NCBI GenBank assembly: GCA_027605045.1
Contig: JAQFWX010000004.1
Span: 1,994,683-2,058,682, forward strand
From: Phallus indusiatus
Taxonomy: Eukaryota > Basidiomycota > Agaricomycetes > Phallales > Phallaceae
Direction: 5' to 3'
DNA length: 64,000 nucleotides
Shown here piece after piece: positions 12,518 through 22,942 of this stretch. The first letter of the stretch is position 1; every line of letters begins with the position of its first letter. The position numbers and the translations under genes are program-made. The notes under the pieces were generated by a model. The model searched no databases. It had not been told where the DNA came from and was given only the letters and a program-made list of their open reading frames with translations.

Positions 12518-14480
12518 TTAAATTTGACGACTCCGTGGTAGTGGAGGTGTTTCATATGTATATGTAGAAGCTGCCAGATCTTGGGTGATAGCAATCGTAT
12601 CAAGACTAGCTCGCTGACTTCCTTTTGAAACACTGCTTGCCAAAGGATCATCTGGATCATGGAGTTCGAACATGTACGAATCCAGCCCCGATCCTGTTGA
12701 AGAGGTCGCAGTTGATACAATCCGACCAGGACCGACAGGGGTCGAAACTGGAAGGCTGTTACTGTTAAAATTATCACGAAGGCTACCGCGCGTAGTGGCC
12801 GTGGACAAGGGTGATTGAGGGGGTTGATGGTACCGGGGGTGTAACATAGCCCTTGGTGCTGTCTCTGCCTGTTGTTTGGCAAAAGTCGACCCAACCATGG
12901 ACGGACTATTCACACCAGGAATTCCCGGAGAACGAGAGGGCAAAGAGGAGATGGGAGATGGAGGAACGAAGGGAAATTTGGATAATACTGAATCTGTGCG
13001 AGATGACGCAGTGTTGGAACTAAGGGTGGAATTGGGACGGTTGCTGACATCGTCATAATCATGCTCATAGATGTCGGTGCGCCCTCCGCTCGTACGCATG
13101 CTGGTGGCCCGGGAATACATAGCGGTAGGGGAGAGAGGTCCAGACTGAGTAGACGGACTTCGCATGTTGATAATCGCGCGTTCGGCTACAACAATGTCAG
13201 CTTTGACACTATAAGCATCATCGAAACTGAGTCGATGGCTCTTGTTATTATCCACCGGCGGTTCTGCGAAGTCATCATCGTATCTGGGTTGTCCGAAGGT
13301 ATCTGGAGTTCTAAGGGGACGACTCTGCACATCCCTACTGTCAGGATCATCGAATGGATTGTTTAGGCTACGATTTGCCGAGGCTGAAGAGGTAGCAACA
13401 AGAGGTATATCTGCCGGAGTGAATGATTTATTGAGAGGAGATTTTCCAATGGTATTCCTTGACCCTTTTCTAGTGAGACCGCGACTGCTTTTGCTTGCAG
13501 CTGATGACCCATTCGATGGGACACGAACAACTTGAGCCTGCGTGACCTCTAGAACTTGTCGCACAACTCCTTGTTGAGGTGTCATGATCGTGGGCTGCTC
13601 GTCGAAGCTTGCAACAGATGACGTGGTCATGTACGATTTACCGGATATACCTGAACGGGCGGAAGAAGCATAAGGAGCCCTGAGGTTCCCATAGGAGAAG
13701 TCGGGATGAAGTCCTGGATCAACGCCTTCAGAGGATGGACCTTGCGAAAGTCCATTACCAGAGGAATGACTACCAGGAGGAACAAACGCGATTGGAATAA
13801 CATTGGTTGATTGAGATCGTTCTGAAGCCGTTTGTATCGATGCCGCATCTCCATCCGAGAAAGGGTTAGACCGCGACGACGTTTTAGTCGACTGCGCATC
13901 TTGGGCAGGATCAAGGTTGATGTTGCTCTCGTTCTCATATACTCTTACAACTCCGAGCTCGGTCACGTTAGGAGAGACTTTCTCCTCTGAATTTGCTTTT
14001 GACGACTGAGACCGAACGTGAGGGTCTGGTCGAGAGAGAACGGCATCAGCGCGCGCGGGAATGTCGGGCTTAACGTCAGCAAGAGCTTTGTCCTTGGCAG
14101 CAGCTTCTTTCCTGGCTTCACGTCTGCGATAAAATATATATCCAACGACCACCAGGGTAAGCACTACGAGGGCTCCTATGATGGCACCAGCGAGCTCGCC
14201 TGGGCTCGTTCCTGATCCTCCAGAGTTCGTTTTGGGCATCGGGATGCATGTCGTCGTTGGACAAGTGGATGGACAAGCGCTGACAGTCAGAAGGAAAAAA
14301 AGGAAAACATATCGATTATTATTATTATTTCATCATTAGGGTCAGAGTAACTTACGGGGCAACTTTGGAGCAAGTTTGGGTTTTGAGATCACAATTACCG
14401 GGACAGGTCGCTGGAGGGCATTGGCTTATGAAGCTCTCGCAACTGTCTTCTTCCTGAAGAAGAAGGCCGCCAATCTTCAT
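12518..14480 (-). CDS. Single-pass membrane protein with Cys-rich N-terminus, Opy2-like
   Basis: Exon 1 (14356-14480) and exon 2 (12518-14279) join in frame. The short extracellular part is Cys-rich: DSCESFISQCPPATCPGNCD then TCSKVAPACPSTCPTTTC. A single transmembrane helix follows (LAGAIIGALVVLTLVVVGYI) with a basic stop-transfer YRRREARKEA. The remaining ~500 residues are a Ser/Pro/Asn-rich, low-complexity cytosolic tail with motifs such as RLSFDDAYSVKADIVVAERA. The Cys spacing plus single helix plus long cytosolic tail is like Opy2, the anchor that recruits Ste50 in the HOG pathway, but I cannot confirm homology by eye. There is no classical cleavable signal peptide, so the helix probably acts as signal anchor. 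Alternative: another WSC-like cell-wall sensor. Confidence 0.7.
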
Positions 14481-14826
14481 TTTCGATGTAATTTAAAAAG
14501 AATGTAAGGCGGTCTGAAAACCAGCAGCAGCAAGTTGGAAATAATGAGAGTGTGGAAACACGGTTAGTGCAGAGCAAGCGCAGAGACGATCGGAGTTGCG
14601 GTAATTGAATTGCCCTGCCACTGCCCTTGCTTCTTGCACGGCCTTTGCGGCTCGTCTAGCTATATTAGGGCCTATCTATCATTTTTACATCTGCATCTAT
14701 GTCTATCCTGTAATCTATTGTCAAGGCGTCACCTGCTCGTATTGGTCTCGTGTCTGTCTTTCTCTCACAAAGTCATTTTTTTGGTCTGAGAGGAATTCGC
14801 GAGAAGTTTTTGTGTAAACGTATTTA
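14481..14826. other. Intergenic region
   Basis: 346 bp containing the promoter of the Opy2-like gene and the 3' flank of the carrier gene, both read leftward. The first ~120 bp would encode the C-terminal tail of the carrier gene if its one-base lesion at 14855-14858 were absent. Confidence 0.35.
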
Positions 14827-16079
14827 TCATCTCATAAATCCTCCGTTGTCCGGCAAAAGAATTGCGGCTGTCAGAACAGACTGTACGAGCTTGCTTGAAA
14901 GACCTTTGTATAGTCCAGACAGGCTCTCTTCCTCGATAATTTTCCGGAAGCCGTCCAATGACGACGTATACGATCGCGACTGAGCAGAATTAGCTTGTAG
15001 ACGAGACTTGACAACAATATAAGGGTATGTAAGCGTAGTAGCCACTAATAGTGTATATATTTGTTAGAGGCATGGAGTGGAAAATATGAGGTATTTTAAA
15101 ACCTACCCAACTTTGAGACGGCTCCTAGCCAGAAAAAATCTAAATCGGATAGGGTAGTGGTAGCCCCTGATATCTTGCCGACCTTTCGCAATTGGGCAGT
15201 ACGAGTTCGAATCAGGCTATTTTTGAGTTGTTCGAAAAGTGTATACTAAAGAGAACTGGTTAGATTCTGAATATCACTACGAGGCGTATTCCAAACCTGT
15301 ATAATAGGATTTATGACAAGGATTAAAGCTGGTCCGAGTCCTCTCCAGAATGCCAGGAGACCGTGTTTTCGCAATATGAGTTTGATTGTCTGGAGTACGG
15401 TCCATTTTTGTCTCCTGGCCTCCGGCAAGGCAGAACTGCTTGATTCCATTGTTTGTGTGGCCTGTGTGACTTGAACAACCCAGATTGGATTAGATAGTAT
15501 GGTTGTCGCAGTCCCTTTTGAGTATTCTTGCAGTTGGTGCAGAGACGATTAAGGAAGAAAGGGTGACATGCCTGCAATGAACCCCGACAACATGCTTTCA
15601 ATGGTGGTGAGTGCGCTGAGTTTGCCCTTTCTGGCTGGCGACCTCAGAATAGCCTCGCGTGTTCGTTCGTAGAAATAATAATACACTCTAATAAGTTGAT
15701 GAGCAAACACAGCCTTTCTTGAAATTCTTAACAAAGAATATAACCCATTTGTGACAGCTATTCCAAGCAAGGAAGAAGATAGACCAGCATATAGACCCAG
15801 GAGACCTTCCTTCGACACGATTTCTAGTACGGCTTGAGTAGTCGACTAAAAAATAAACGATGGAGCCTTTTACAAGATGTGAAATAGCGAGTCTGACCTT
15901 GTTCGTCCTTGTGGATTCGACTGCAGCACGTGTGCTGATGAATATGAGAGGACTAGAGTCGTCGGTCAGAGACATTGGCGTGTTCACCACGCAGCTAATA
16001 GTATCAATGCCCACTAAGTGACACTCATGGCCACAATACCTCCAGCGGCCCCAGCAGCAGCATGAATAACGGAAGACAT
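14827..16079 (-). CDS. Mitochondrial carrier family protein, peroxisomal PMP47/ANT1 type
   Basis: This is a six-helix solute carrier with three repeats. The start ATG (16077-16079) gives SSVIHAAAGAAGGIVAMSVT, spliced to YPLIFISTRAAVES. Carrier signatures are SKEGLLGLYAGLSSSLLGI, SNPIWVVQVTQATQTM and TYPYIVVKSRLQANSAQS. The degenerate PxxV/I motifs and overall order match fungal peroxisomal PMP47/adenine-nucleotide carriers; substrate is inferred only from the family. One intron (15515-15571) uses a GC donor. The frame ends at TGA 14827 after AAILLPDNGGFMR, but the other frame reads AAILFAGQRRIYEMINTF, the usual C-terminus, so a T is probably missing from the TTTT run (AAAA on + at 14855-14858). 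A copy of its first exon survives at 17039-17110. Confidence 0.85.
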
Positions 16080-16232
16080 GACTTGGTAGCTAAGCGAGGT
16101 GAAGAACAAGATTCAAAGTAAGAATCACGCGCACACGTGGAAAATATTTAACCCTGACATTTGCAATTCATTTGCAGCTGACTCCGAGTCAGACCGTTAC
16201 CAAGGTTCCCAAGCTCATCGCCAGTTGCTGCA

Positions 16233-16860
16233 ATGCGCGTTCTCGCCATTTTGCTTATCTTGCCTTGCCATATTATAGCCCAGGAAACGACTTCCACCAT
16301 TTCTCCTTCTGCGGTGAGACCACAGCCTCCGATAACTACATCAAACTCAGTCCCCTCTATCCCTGGAATCGGCCCTAGTACATCCAGTACATCCTCCTCT
16401 CACTTCCCGGGAGGTTCTATCTCGACGACTCTGTATGTATCTTGTCTCGAATAAATCTCATTTCTCTATACTTATAGTGAATTTGTTCAGTCCCTCTCCG
16501 TCGCTTCCACTTTCTACTTTGTCGACCATTTCGTCATCTTCCTCCGAGTCAGGAAGCAGTGCGAGTAGCTCTGTCGAGTCTTCACTCTCTTCGTCCACGG
16601 ATTCGAGTATCCCATCGGGCAGCACCACAGTCGGGACGGCGGAGAGCACAACGAATTCGATCTCTACAACTGGTACCAGCGCAACGAATTCGGTCTCCAC
16701 AACTGGTACCAGCACTTTGAATACCTCAAGCTCACCTAGTGCCATAGCGCCACCCGCCACCACAACAACCGGCAATAATACAAGTAACGGAATCGCTACG
16801 GAGCTCAATCAATGGCTCTTACTGTTCCCTCTAGCACTCGGCGTAGGTTCAGTTCTGTAA
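16233..16860 (+). CDS. GPI-anchored Ser/Thr-rich secreted protein, copy A
   Basis: Two exons (16233-16432, 16491-16860; intron 58 nt, GTATGT...TTCAG) give about 189 residues. A signal peptide MRVLAILLILPCHIIAQ is followed by a Pro/Ser/Thr-rich stalk and a C-terminal hydrophobic tail WLLLFPLALGVGSVL preceded by a small-residue region with Asn/Gly/Ser, typical of a GPI anchor signal. The stalk carries imperfect repeats of TTGTSATNSVS. No catalytic domain is visible. It is probably a cell-wall or plasma-membrane mannoprotein. It shares promoter DNA with the carrier gene (153 bp between starts) and has a paralogue in the next duplication unit. Confidence 0.75.
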
Positions 16861-16916
16861 AAGATTTCCCATATATGCTTCTTATTCCCTCACTCATCAA
16901 CATTATGTGACTATTT

Positions 16917-16955
16917 TGGACTGTACGAATTTTGTGATTTTTTTTGGACTGTACG
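16917..16955 (+). repeat. Repeated TGGACTGTACG element in the 3' flank, copy A
   Basis: TGGACTGTACG occurs at 16917-16927 and again at 16945-16955, about 60 bp after the stop codon. The same pair recurs in copy B (17948-17958 and 17977-17987). It could be part of a 3' processing signal or an mRNA-binding site; this is inference. Confidence 0.5.
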
Positions 16956-17008
16956 TACTGTTCGAGAAAAGGACTCCCAATAAATAACAATGTATGTTAA
17001 CTATCAAT

Positions 17009-17110
17009 CTTCATTTCCTCGCCATCTTTCAATTCATCGTGGCTACAATACCTCCAGTCGCGAGTCCAGCGGCTCCAGCACCTCCAACAGCAGCATGAAC
17101 AACATATCCT
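17009..17110 (-). pseudogene. Chimeric relic: 3' end of the E2 gene joined to the 5' end of the carrier gene
   Basis: On the minus strand, 17039-17110 reads HAAVGGAGAAGLATGGIVA, a degraded copy of the carrier N-terminus HAAAGAAGGIVAM with its ATG lost. Immediately beside it, 17009-17038 reads DELKDGEEMKIDS-stop, a copy of DEMKDGEEMEIDG-stop at the end of the E2 gene. The two fragments meet at 17038/17039, the duplication junction. Confidence 0.8.
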
Positions 17111-18071
17111 AATCAAGTGAGGTGATGATGATGATGAACAAGATTCAAAGTAAGAATAACGCGCCTGTGGAAAATATTTAACCCTAATTGTAGTTCAGCT
17201 GGCTCAGACCGTTGCCAAGGCCCCCAAGCTCTTCGTCAGTTGCTGCAATGCGCGTCCTCGCCATTCTGTTTGTCTTGCCTTGCCATATTATAGCCCAGGG
17301 AACGATTACCGATACCCCTTCCGCTTCTGCAGCGCGACCAGTGCCATCGAGAATCCCGTTTATCCCAGTTCCACCCGGTGCATCCTTGGGACTACCCTTA
17401 ACCTCCTCTCCCCTACCGGGAGGTTCTATCTTAACAACCCTGTATGTATCTTGCTTCGAATAAACCTCATCTTCTTTCTTTACAGTGAATTTCCTTAGCC
17501 CCGCTCCGCCACTTCCGCCTTCGATCCTTTCGTCAGTTACCGTCCCGTCAGCAAATACAACTCCAGGTCCACTTACCATAATGCCACCCGTCCTTCCACC
17601 CACCCCTCCGTTGAACGCCAGTACTCTGTCCAGCACTCCCACCAGTCCCATCAGCACCTCCATCAGCACCCCCACCAGCGCACCGTCCAACACTAGTACT
17701 CCGTTTAGTACTCCAACCAGCACTCCAACCAGTACTCCAACCAGCGCACCGTCCAACACTCCAAGCAGTCCCACCAACAGTCCCACCAGCACCCCAACCA
17801 GCATTCCAAACACTAATGACGGAATCGTCACGGAGCTCAACCAATGGCTTTTACTGTTCCCTTTAGCCCTCGGTGTAGGTTCAGTTCTGTAAAAGATCCT
17901 CATATATGCTTCTTATTCCCTCACTCGTCATCCTTATGTGACTCTTTTGGACTGTACGAATTGAGATTTTTTTTCTTGGACTGTACGTACTGTTTGAGAA
18001 AACGACTCCCAATAAAATAACAATGCACGTTAGCCATCAATCTCCATTTCCTCGCCGTCTTTCATTTCATC
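17039..18071. repeat. Tandem duplication, unit B
   Basis: This is the second copy of the ~1.0 kb unit described at 16028-17038. It begins GTGGCTACAATACCTCCAG and ends within the last coding exon of the E2 gene. Promoter, signal peptide, intron position, GPI tail and 3' flank are all conserved between the copies, while the central coding repeats differ. Confidence 0.85.
17248..17892 (+). CDS. GPI-anchored Pro/Thr/Ser-rich secreted protein, copy B
   Basis: Paralogue of the gene at 16233. Exons 17248-17441 and 17499-17892 (intron 57 nt, same position and phase) give about 195 residues. Signal peptide MRVLAILFVLPCHIIAQ and tail VTELNQWLLLFPLALGVGSVL are nearly identical to copy A. The stalk differs: it is built from repeats of STPTSTPTSAPSNT and PTNSPTS instead of the TTGTSATNS units. 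Expected O-mannosylated and GPI-anchored. The antisense strand is open for over 200 codons only because of the repeat composition. Confidence 0.75.
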
Positions 18072-21000
18072 TTTCTCTAGCGCATCTAGTAACGATTTCA
18101 ACTCATTGATGTCTTTAGCAAATGCGCTAGAGCTGCTGCTCCCGCTCGACTCATCCTTGTTCTTCTTCGAAACAGGATGTACGTGCGAATACCCGCCGTC
18201 AGTTGTCGTCCCTTTTCCATCGTCTTGAGCAAGCCAGCGGTCTAGCTGTTCTCTGATGGATTGTGCCTTCAGACGGAAATGTGTGCGAATAACGGGTTTA
18301 AATGGCTCCGGAGGATTCTTCAGCATACCCAGCATTGCTATGCTCACGACCATCCGTCGAACGTTAGCAGAATCTACCCCAATTAGAGCATCATACTAGC
18401 CCCAACACTTCTGAGCTTACAGGCTAATGATTGTGGTGTACCTCCTGAGCCAGCCCATCCAGGCTCATTGAGGTAGGGCTCTTCGCATAATATCATAGAT
18501 TGAATCGAAATCAGTACCTGTTTGTCCGACCCAGATATGTATCAGCCTTTTTATAAAAATCGCTCAAATTACCTGAAGTAGCGTAGATTTTCCCGGAACC
18601 CATCCAGGACCCGACCAAGTTCCCAACAATGACAAGCACACTTTCCCGTCCTAAAATTCTTCTGTAAGAAAAAGAAAAACAGAATAGTACTTTGTACTTA
18701 CTGCATACAAGTTAGGATTGAATCTATATTTCCCACCGCCAGTCTGAAACATATGAGCAAGATCAGATGCGCCCATTATAATGATGCAGTCATTACCGTC
18801 ATGTATTTTACGCTAGGAGGAGCTTGATTATAACTGGATCCCAGAAAAATATCAAATAAATAACTGATAAAATGAGTATCAAAAATCAAATATGTTGGAA
18901 ATTACGAGGACTAAATGACGCACCAGCCGTTCTGATAGCTAGAAGCAAGGTTCAGCGTCAAGAAGACTGACTGTAATTTTATAGACATACGGTGTACTAG
19001 CTGGACCTATGATCTTTAAAGCAAATCATTCATAACGTTGTAGATGCCAAATGTATCAGAGAGCTTACTAGACACTTGATGATATCGACTCTACTTTCAT
19101 CAACCCTTAGGAATACTGAGGAGTCCCAAGATACTGGCAAATTTGTAGTCAATACAGCCAGCTACCCAATCTGATAAGCAAACACGAAAGCGACGATGCG
19201 TAGCAAGATATAAAAGCATACTTCTTTAGCGATGGCCAGACTTCGTTTCGGGATATCAGCATTTGCAAGCAGTCTAGCTTCTGAACTGAAATAAAATTTG
19301 TATTCTGGGGGCTGGTCAGTGAGTTCTTGGTCCTTTCCTTCTTCCTTTGGCGCTTTCTGTACCGGGACGGGAATGGAAAGATCGCAGTATTCGAATCGAG
19401 CACGTGTGGCCCATTCCACATACAATTTTTGCGTTTCTTCCTCGCTTTTTCCAGCTTTGACAAATTCAGATCCACCATTTTTGGAAGCCGAAGGAATTTT
19501 AGGGAGCGATGTATGCAGGCGATCTACAAACGCGTCTCCCTTGGTTTCACGTAATGAACGATCTATCGCTTTAGCGGTAGCAAGAATGCGGTTACTAGGA
19601 TAAACTACGTCAAAATATCGTTAAATGAAAGACTTTTGAGATACATTACCAAAACATCTGCAGTTTATGATTCTCAATGGTATGAATTGGCTCAGGAACT
19701 TTGGCCTTTCCTTTCTCATCATTTGTGATTCGTTTCTGCTCCTCAGTCATCTCCTCGGTGACCACCAGGTTCGCTTTGGTGCTTTCTAACCCCTTCAGAG
19801 CGGCCTGGGCTTGTAGAACAATGGCTTCTAAAAGTTCGCGAGGGCCCGAGCTCCCTTCATAAATAACCGTCCGTTCCCGAGCTGTCCGGTTGTTTCCTCC
19901 TTTCTTTGTTGCAGTAGACTTGACTAAAACCGGAACCATAATGGGCATCGCCATCATACTTGCTAAAGCTTCATGATTCGAGATAGTCTATGGCAGGAAG
20001 AATCATATTACAACACTGGTCAAGATTGAAAAAAAATACACAAACCTCCAACCAGTCAAATAACTCGAAATAAAGCACAGACCGATCGGACATATCACTT
20101 AGAGAGTCATTTCTCAACAGTGTGCTACTGACGAAATTGAATCTACGCCGTAGATGAGCCAAAGTGGTTGGATGAACAAGATAATCACTGGTTCGACCGC
20201 CTCCGGCACGTTGAATAGAGGGTAAATAGACGCGAATGTTGGATAACAAAGTGGCGATATTTTCATCTTTTGCGCGCTGCGCGGCCAATGCCTCCGCCTG
20301 ACCAGTTGTCTGAGGCCCGTCTTAGCAACCTTTGGAACGTCAGATCATATGAACAGTTTGACTTACATCTTCCTTTGAGGCACCAGCATATCCAGTGCCT
20401 CCTTTTGACTTTTTAGCACGGACAATACTAGATCCGTAATGAGTATCTTCATCTTCGTCCATATCATCAACTACGGAGTCACGAGCCTTACGTTTCTTTG
20501 TCGTTTTAGTAGGCTGTGCACTCATTCGAGAACCCTCTTGAGTTTGCTCGACGAACATTTGTTCCAGCATAGATAATCCCACACCAAGTATTATACCTTG
20601 GATATCCGAGCAGTGGAACAAAATATCATTCGCCGCAGCACCTTCTGGACGTGCAGCTTTCTCCGGCGTGGATACTCTTTCTCCGCAGGCGTAGCAAAAC
20701 TCAGCCGAACAACTCATACATCGTTTAGGTAGTATTCTCTGTAAGTTGGAGATATAGTCTTCAAAAGTTGGCTTACAATTGTGTGAGGTCATTGACAAAT
20801 TCTCCGAAAGAATCCACTAGACGTACATAAATAGCAAAAAAATCGCTTTTCTTGCGCTGGCAGGGATGTTTGCAGTCCGGGCACAAGCAAGAGCCGTTTG
20901 AAACTTGATCGTAGAGACTGAACAAGAAACTTTGTTCTCCACCCTCTGGGCATCCTTTCATCCATTGTCCTTGAGTCATTATTTTTACGGTAGTGTCTGT

Positions 21001-21635
21001 TCCTGGGATAGTATATGATTCCGGTTCCTCCTCTACCTCTATTACTTCTTCTCGACGGTCTTTGGAGAAGAAAATTCCTTGAGAATGGCGTCTCACAATC
21101 AGACGGGCACGCATTAAGGTCGGAAGTTAGGGATATTTACCTGCATAGGGGTCTACGCTGGGAGCATTTTGAGTAGAGTGCTTTGTTAGATCATAATCGG
21201 AATCATAATCCACATAGTCATCCGCTACCCAAGAAAAAGCGAACTTAAATAATAATAATCAAGAACGCCTTAGTATTCCGTTTACCTTCATCTTCTTCTA
21301 GGTCAACATCTTGGTCGTGCTCATCAGGAGTCTAAAGGTCATGATTCGACTTCAAAACCTTGTGAATCAAGCATTAAAGGTACATACAATCATTCTACTC
21401 GTTCCTTTAATCGTTTGAGAAATACTCTCCTGTGGTACTGGCTCATCTTCAGTGATATGGTCGAAATGTCCTTCAAAAATTTTCTCAGCAGCCTCCATTA
21501 CGTCTTTGTATTGTCGTAAGGCCGCTCGTGCCTGCGCAATTGTGACACCCTAAAAGTTGCTCATTAACATGCTTTGGCTTCTGAGAATATAAAGCTAGAT
21601 ACCATTTCAACTAGTTGTCGAACCTCTCTTTCCAT
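18030..21635 (-). CDS. UBA / Cys-rich / BIRC6-like E2 ubiquitin-conjugating protein
   Basis: Start ATG 21633-21635. The N-terminus MEREVRQLVEM|GVTIAQARAAL looks like a UBA domain. An acidic linker follows, then paired cysteines CLCPDCKHPCQ and CMSCSAEFCYACGERVS, the latter resembling an RBR IBR/RING2 half-site. After a nuclear-looking KKRKAR stretch and helical region comes a large UBC fold at the C-terminus: YKFYFSSEARLLANADIP, PPSVKYMTTGGGKYRFNPNL, the catalytic segment ADGKVCLSLLGTWSGPGW, and SIQSMILCEEPYLNEPGW. This E2 type resembles BIRC6/UBE2O rather than small E2s. The catalytic Cys is present. Stop is at 18030-18032. Exons are many and short; I checked the UBC junctions and they hold frame. 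The family's fungal role is unknown to me. Confidence 0.8.
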
Positions 21636-21870
21636 GGCGGTGAAATGGAAATGGACAATAGTGAATAGTGGCTTTCTACAAAGTTGATCAGAGTCAGAAA
21701 ACTCCGACTGTCTGATTCTGACACTGTACATCATATACTCATATCCCCCTTTTTCGTCACACCAGCCGGCAAAGGCTCATACAATAATCTATTATTTTAT
21801 ACATATCCAGGACTTCGCTAGTAACGTTATGAGATGCCCTAGGATCAAACTAAATTTAAGATATCTTAAA

Positions 21871-22802
21871 TTAAACCGACTCTGATGTATCCCACTCCTG
21901 CAGTCCTAATTTCTCGCGAAGCTTGCCCAGTACTTCAGGCTTCAACTCAGAAAATGGTATAGAATCGTGTTTGCGCATGCTCAAAGTAGGATAATCGCGT
22001 TCGTATAGAGCGGCCTTGGAATTCGATAAAGCTGAAGTTTGCTTCGCTAGCTCCACAAAGGATGATGTAGCATCGCGATATCTGAAACAGATACTATTGA
22101 TCGGAAAGCTTATTAACCTGAAGATGACTTACAGTCTGAAAGAAAAATCGGGCGATGAGTTGGCAGGTATATTCCTTTTATGAAGGCAAAGATGACGAAC
22201 CTGAAAGCGTCGACATTATAGCAGTCTTTCTCTGTAAGCTTGTCCATAGCGTTGCGTTTGAATGCAGCTTTTATCCAATGAAGAACGTCATAAATATGGT
22301 GATCTTTAGGACTGCGGACAAGAATAAGTACCTTGGCGGCACGGATAAGATGATATTACGCACTGCCACGAAGGGAACTGAAAAGCCACATTGAAAGAGC
22401 CATCCTTTTGGGATATCAAAGGATGAAACACGTCAGTCAAAAAATACACGGATGGTGGCTGCTCTGGGTAATCCTGGGGAAAGACTATCTGGAATTTTAG
22501 GGTCGCGTCGGCGTAATAGCCTGTTTACAAAGTCGTGAGATAACAATTTGTTAGAAAGTGAAACTCAAAGCCACCTTGATGAACAAATAACACGCCTTCC
22601 CATTGGAATATTGATTCTGTTGAAGGGACAACATACAGCCCAAGTGGACAATGGTGAATAGTGGAACAAAGATTTGCACTAAACCCGCCTAATTGGTTAT
22701 ATGGAAGTGGTTCAAAATGGAATGTCCGCACACTGACTATTCCATGGCAATGGCTGATTTCACCTCTAGGAGGCTTCTCGCTTTCGTATTGGTGCTACTC
22801 AT
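21871..22802 (-). CDS. AKTIP/Fused-toes (FTS)-like inactive E2 variant
   Basis: FTS is part of the FTS-Hook-FHIP adaptor that links dynein to early endosomes. The start is MSSTNTKARSLLEVKSAIAM at 22802; the first intron (GTCAGT...GGTTTAG) joins to EYANLCSTIHHCPLGLYVVP. The UBC-like fold continues with QWEGVLFVHQGYYADATLKF, FPQDYPEQPPSVYFLTDVFH and the C-terminal DVLHWIKAAFKRNAMDKLT. At the place where active E2s have the catalytic Cys, this protein reads VFHPLISQKDGSF with no Cys, so it should not conjugate ubiquitin. The tail ends GLQEWDTSESV. It faces VPS24 across 140 bp. Frame intact across five introns. Confidence 0.8.
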
Positions 22803-22942
22803 CGAGAGTTTTACTGCGAGCCTGCGGACGCGGCGTTCAAACGAGTTGATGGGGAGAGGAAGTCAATGATATCGGACACCGCCGAATTGCCGGACTGCCA
22901 AGCTCTTATCCCCCTTGGTCCTTCCTCCTCCTACTCACTCTA

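Larger units (their letters stand above)
16028..17038. repeat. Tandem duplication, unit A
   Basis: Unit A (about 1.0 kb) starts inside the first coding exon of the carrier gene (ATGGCCACAATACCTCCAG) and ends with a 3' fragment of the downstream E2 gene (TCATTTCCTCGCCATCTTTC). It contains the first GPI-anchored protein gene and its promoter. Unit B at 17039-18071 has the same order throughout. Boundaries are by eye, accurate to a few bases. Confidence 0.85.

Noticed and set aside
17184..17903. 239-codon open frame on the minus strand
   Set aside because: It is antisense to the repeat-rich GPI protein B; Val/Leu/Gly repeats mirror the Thr/Pro/Ser codons.
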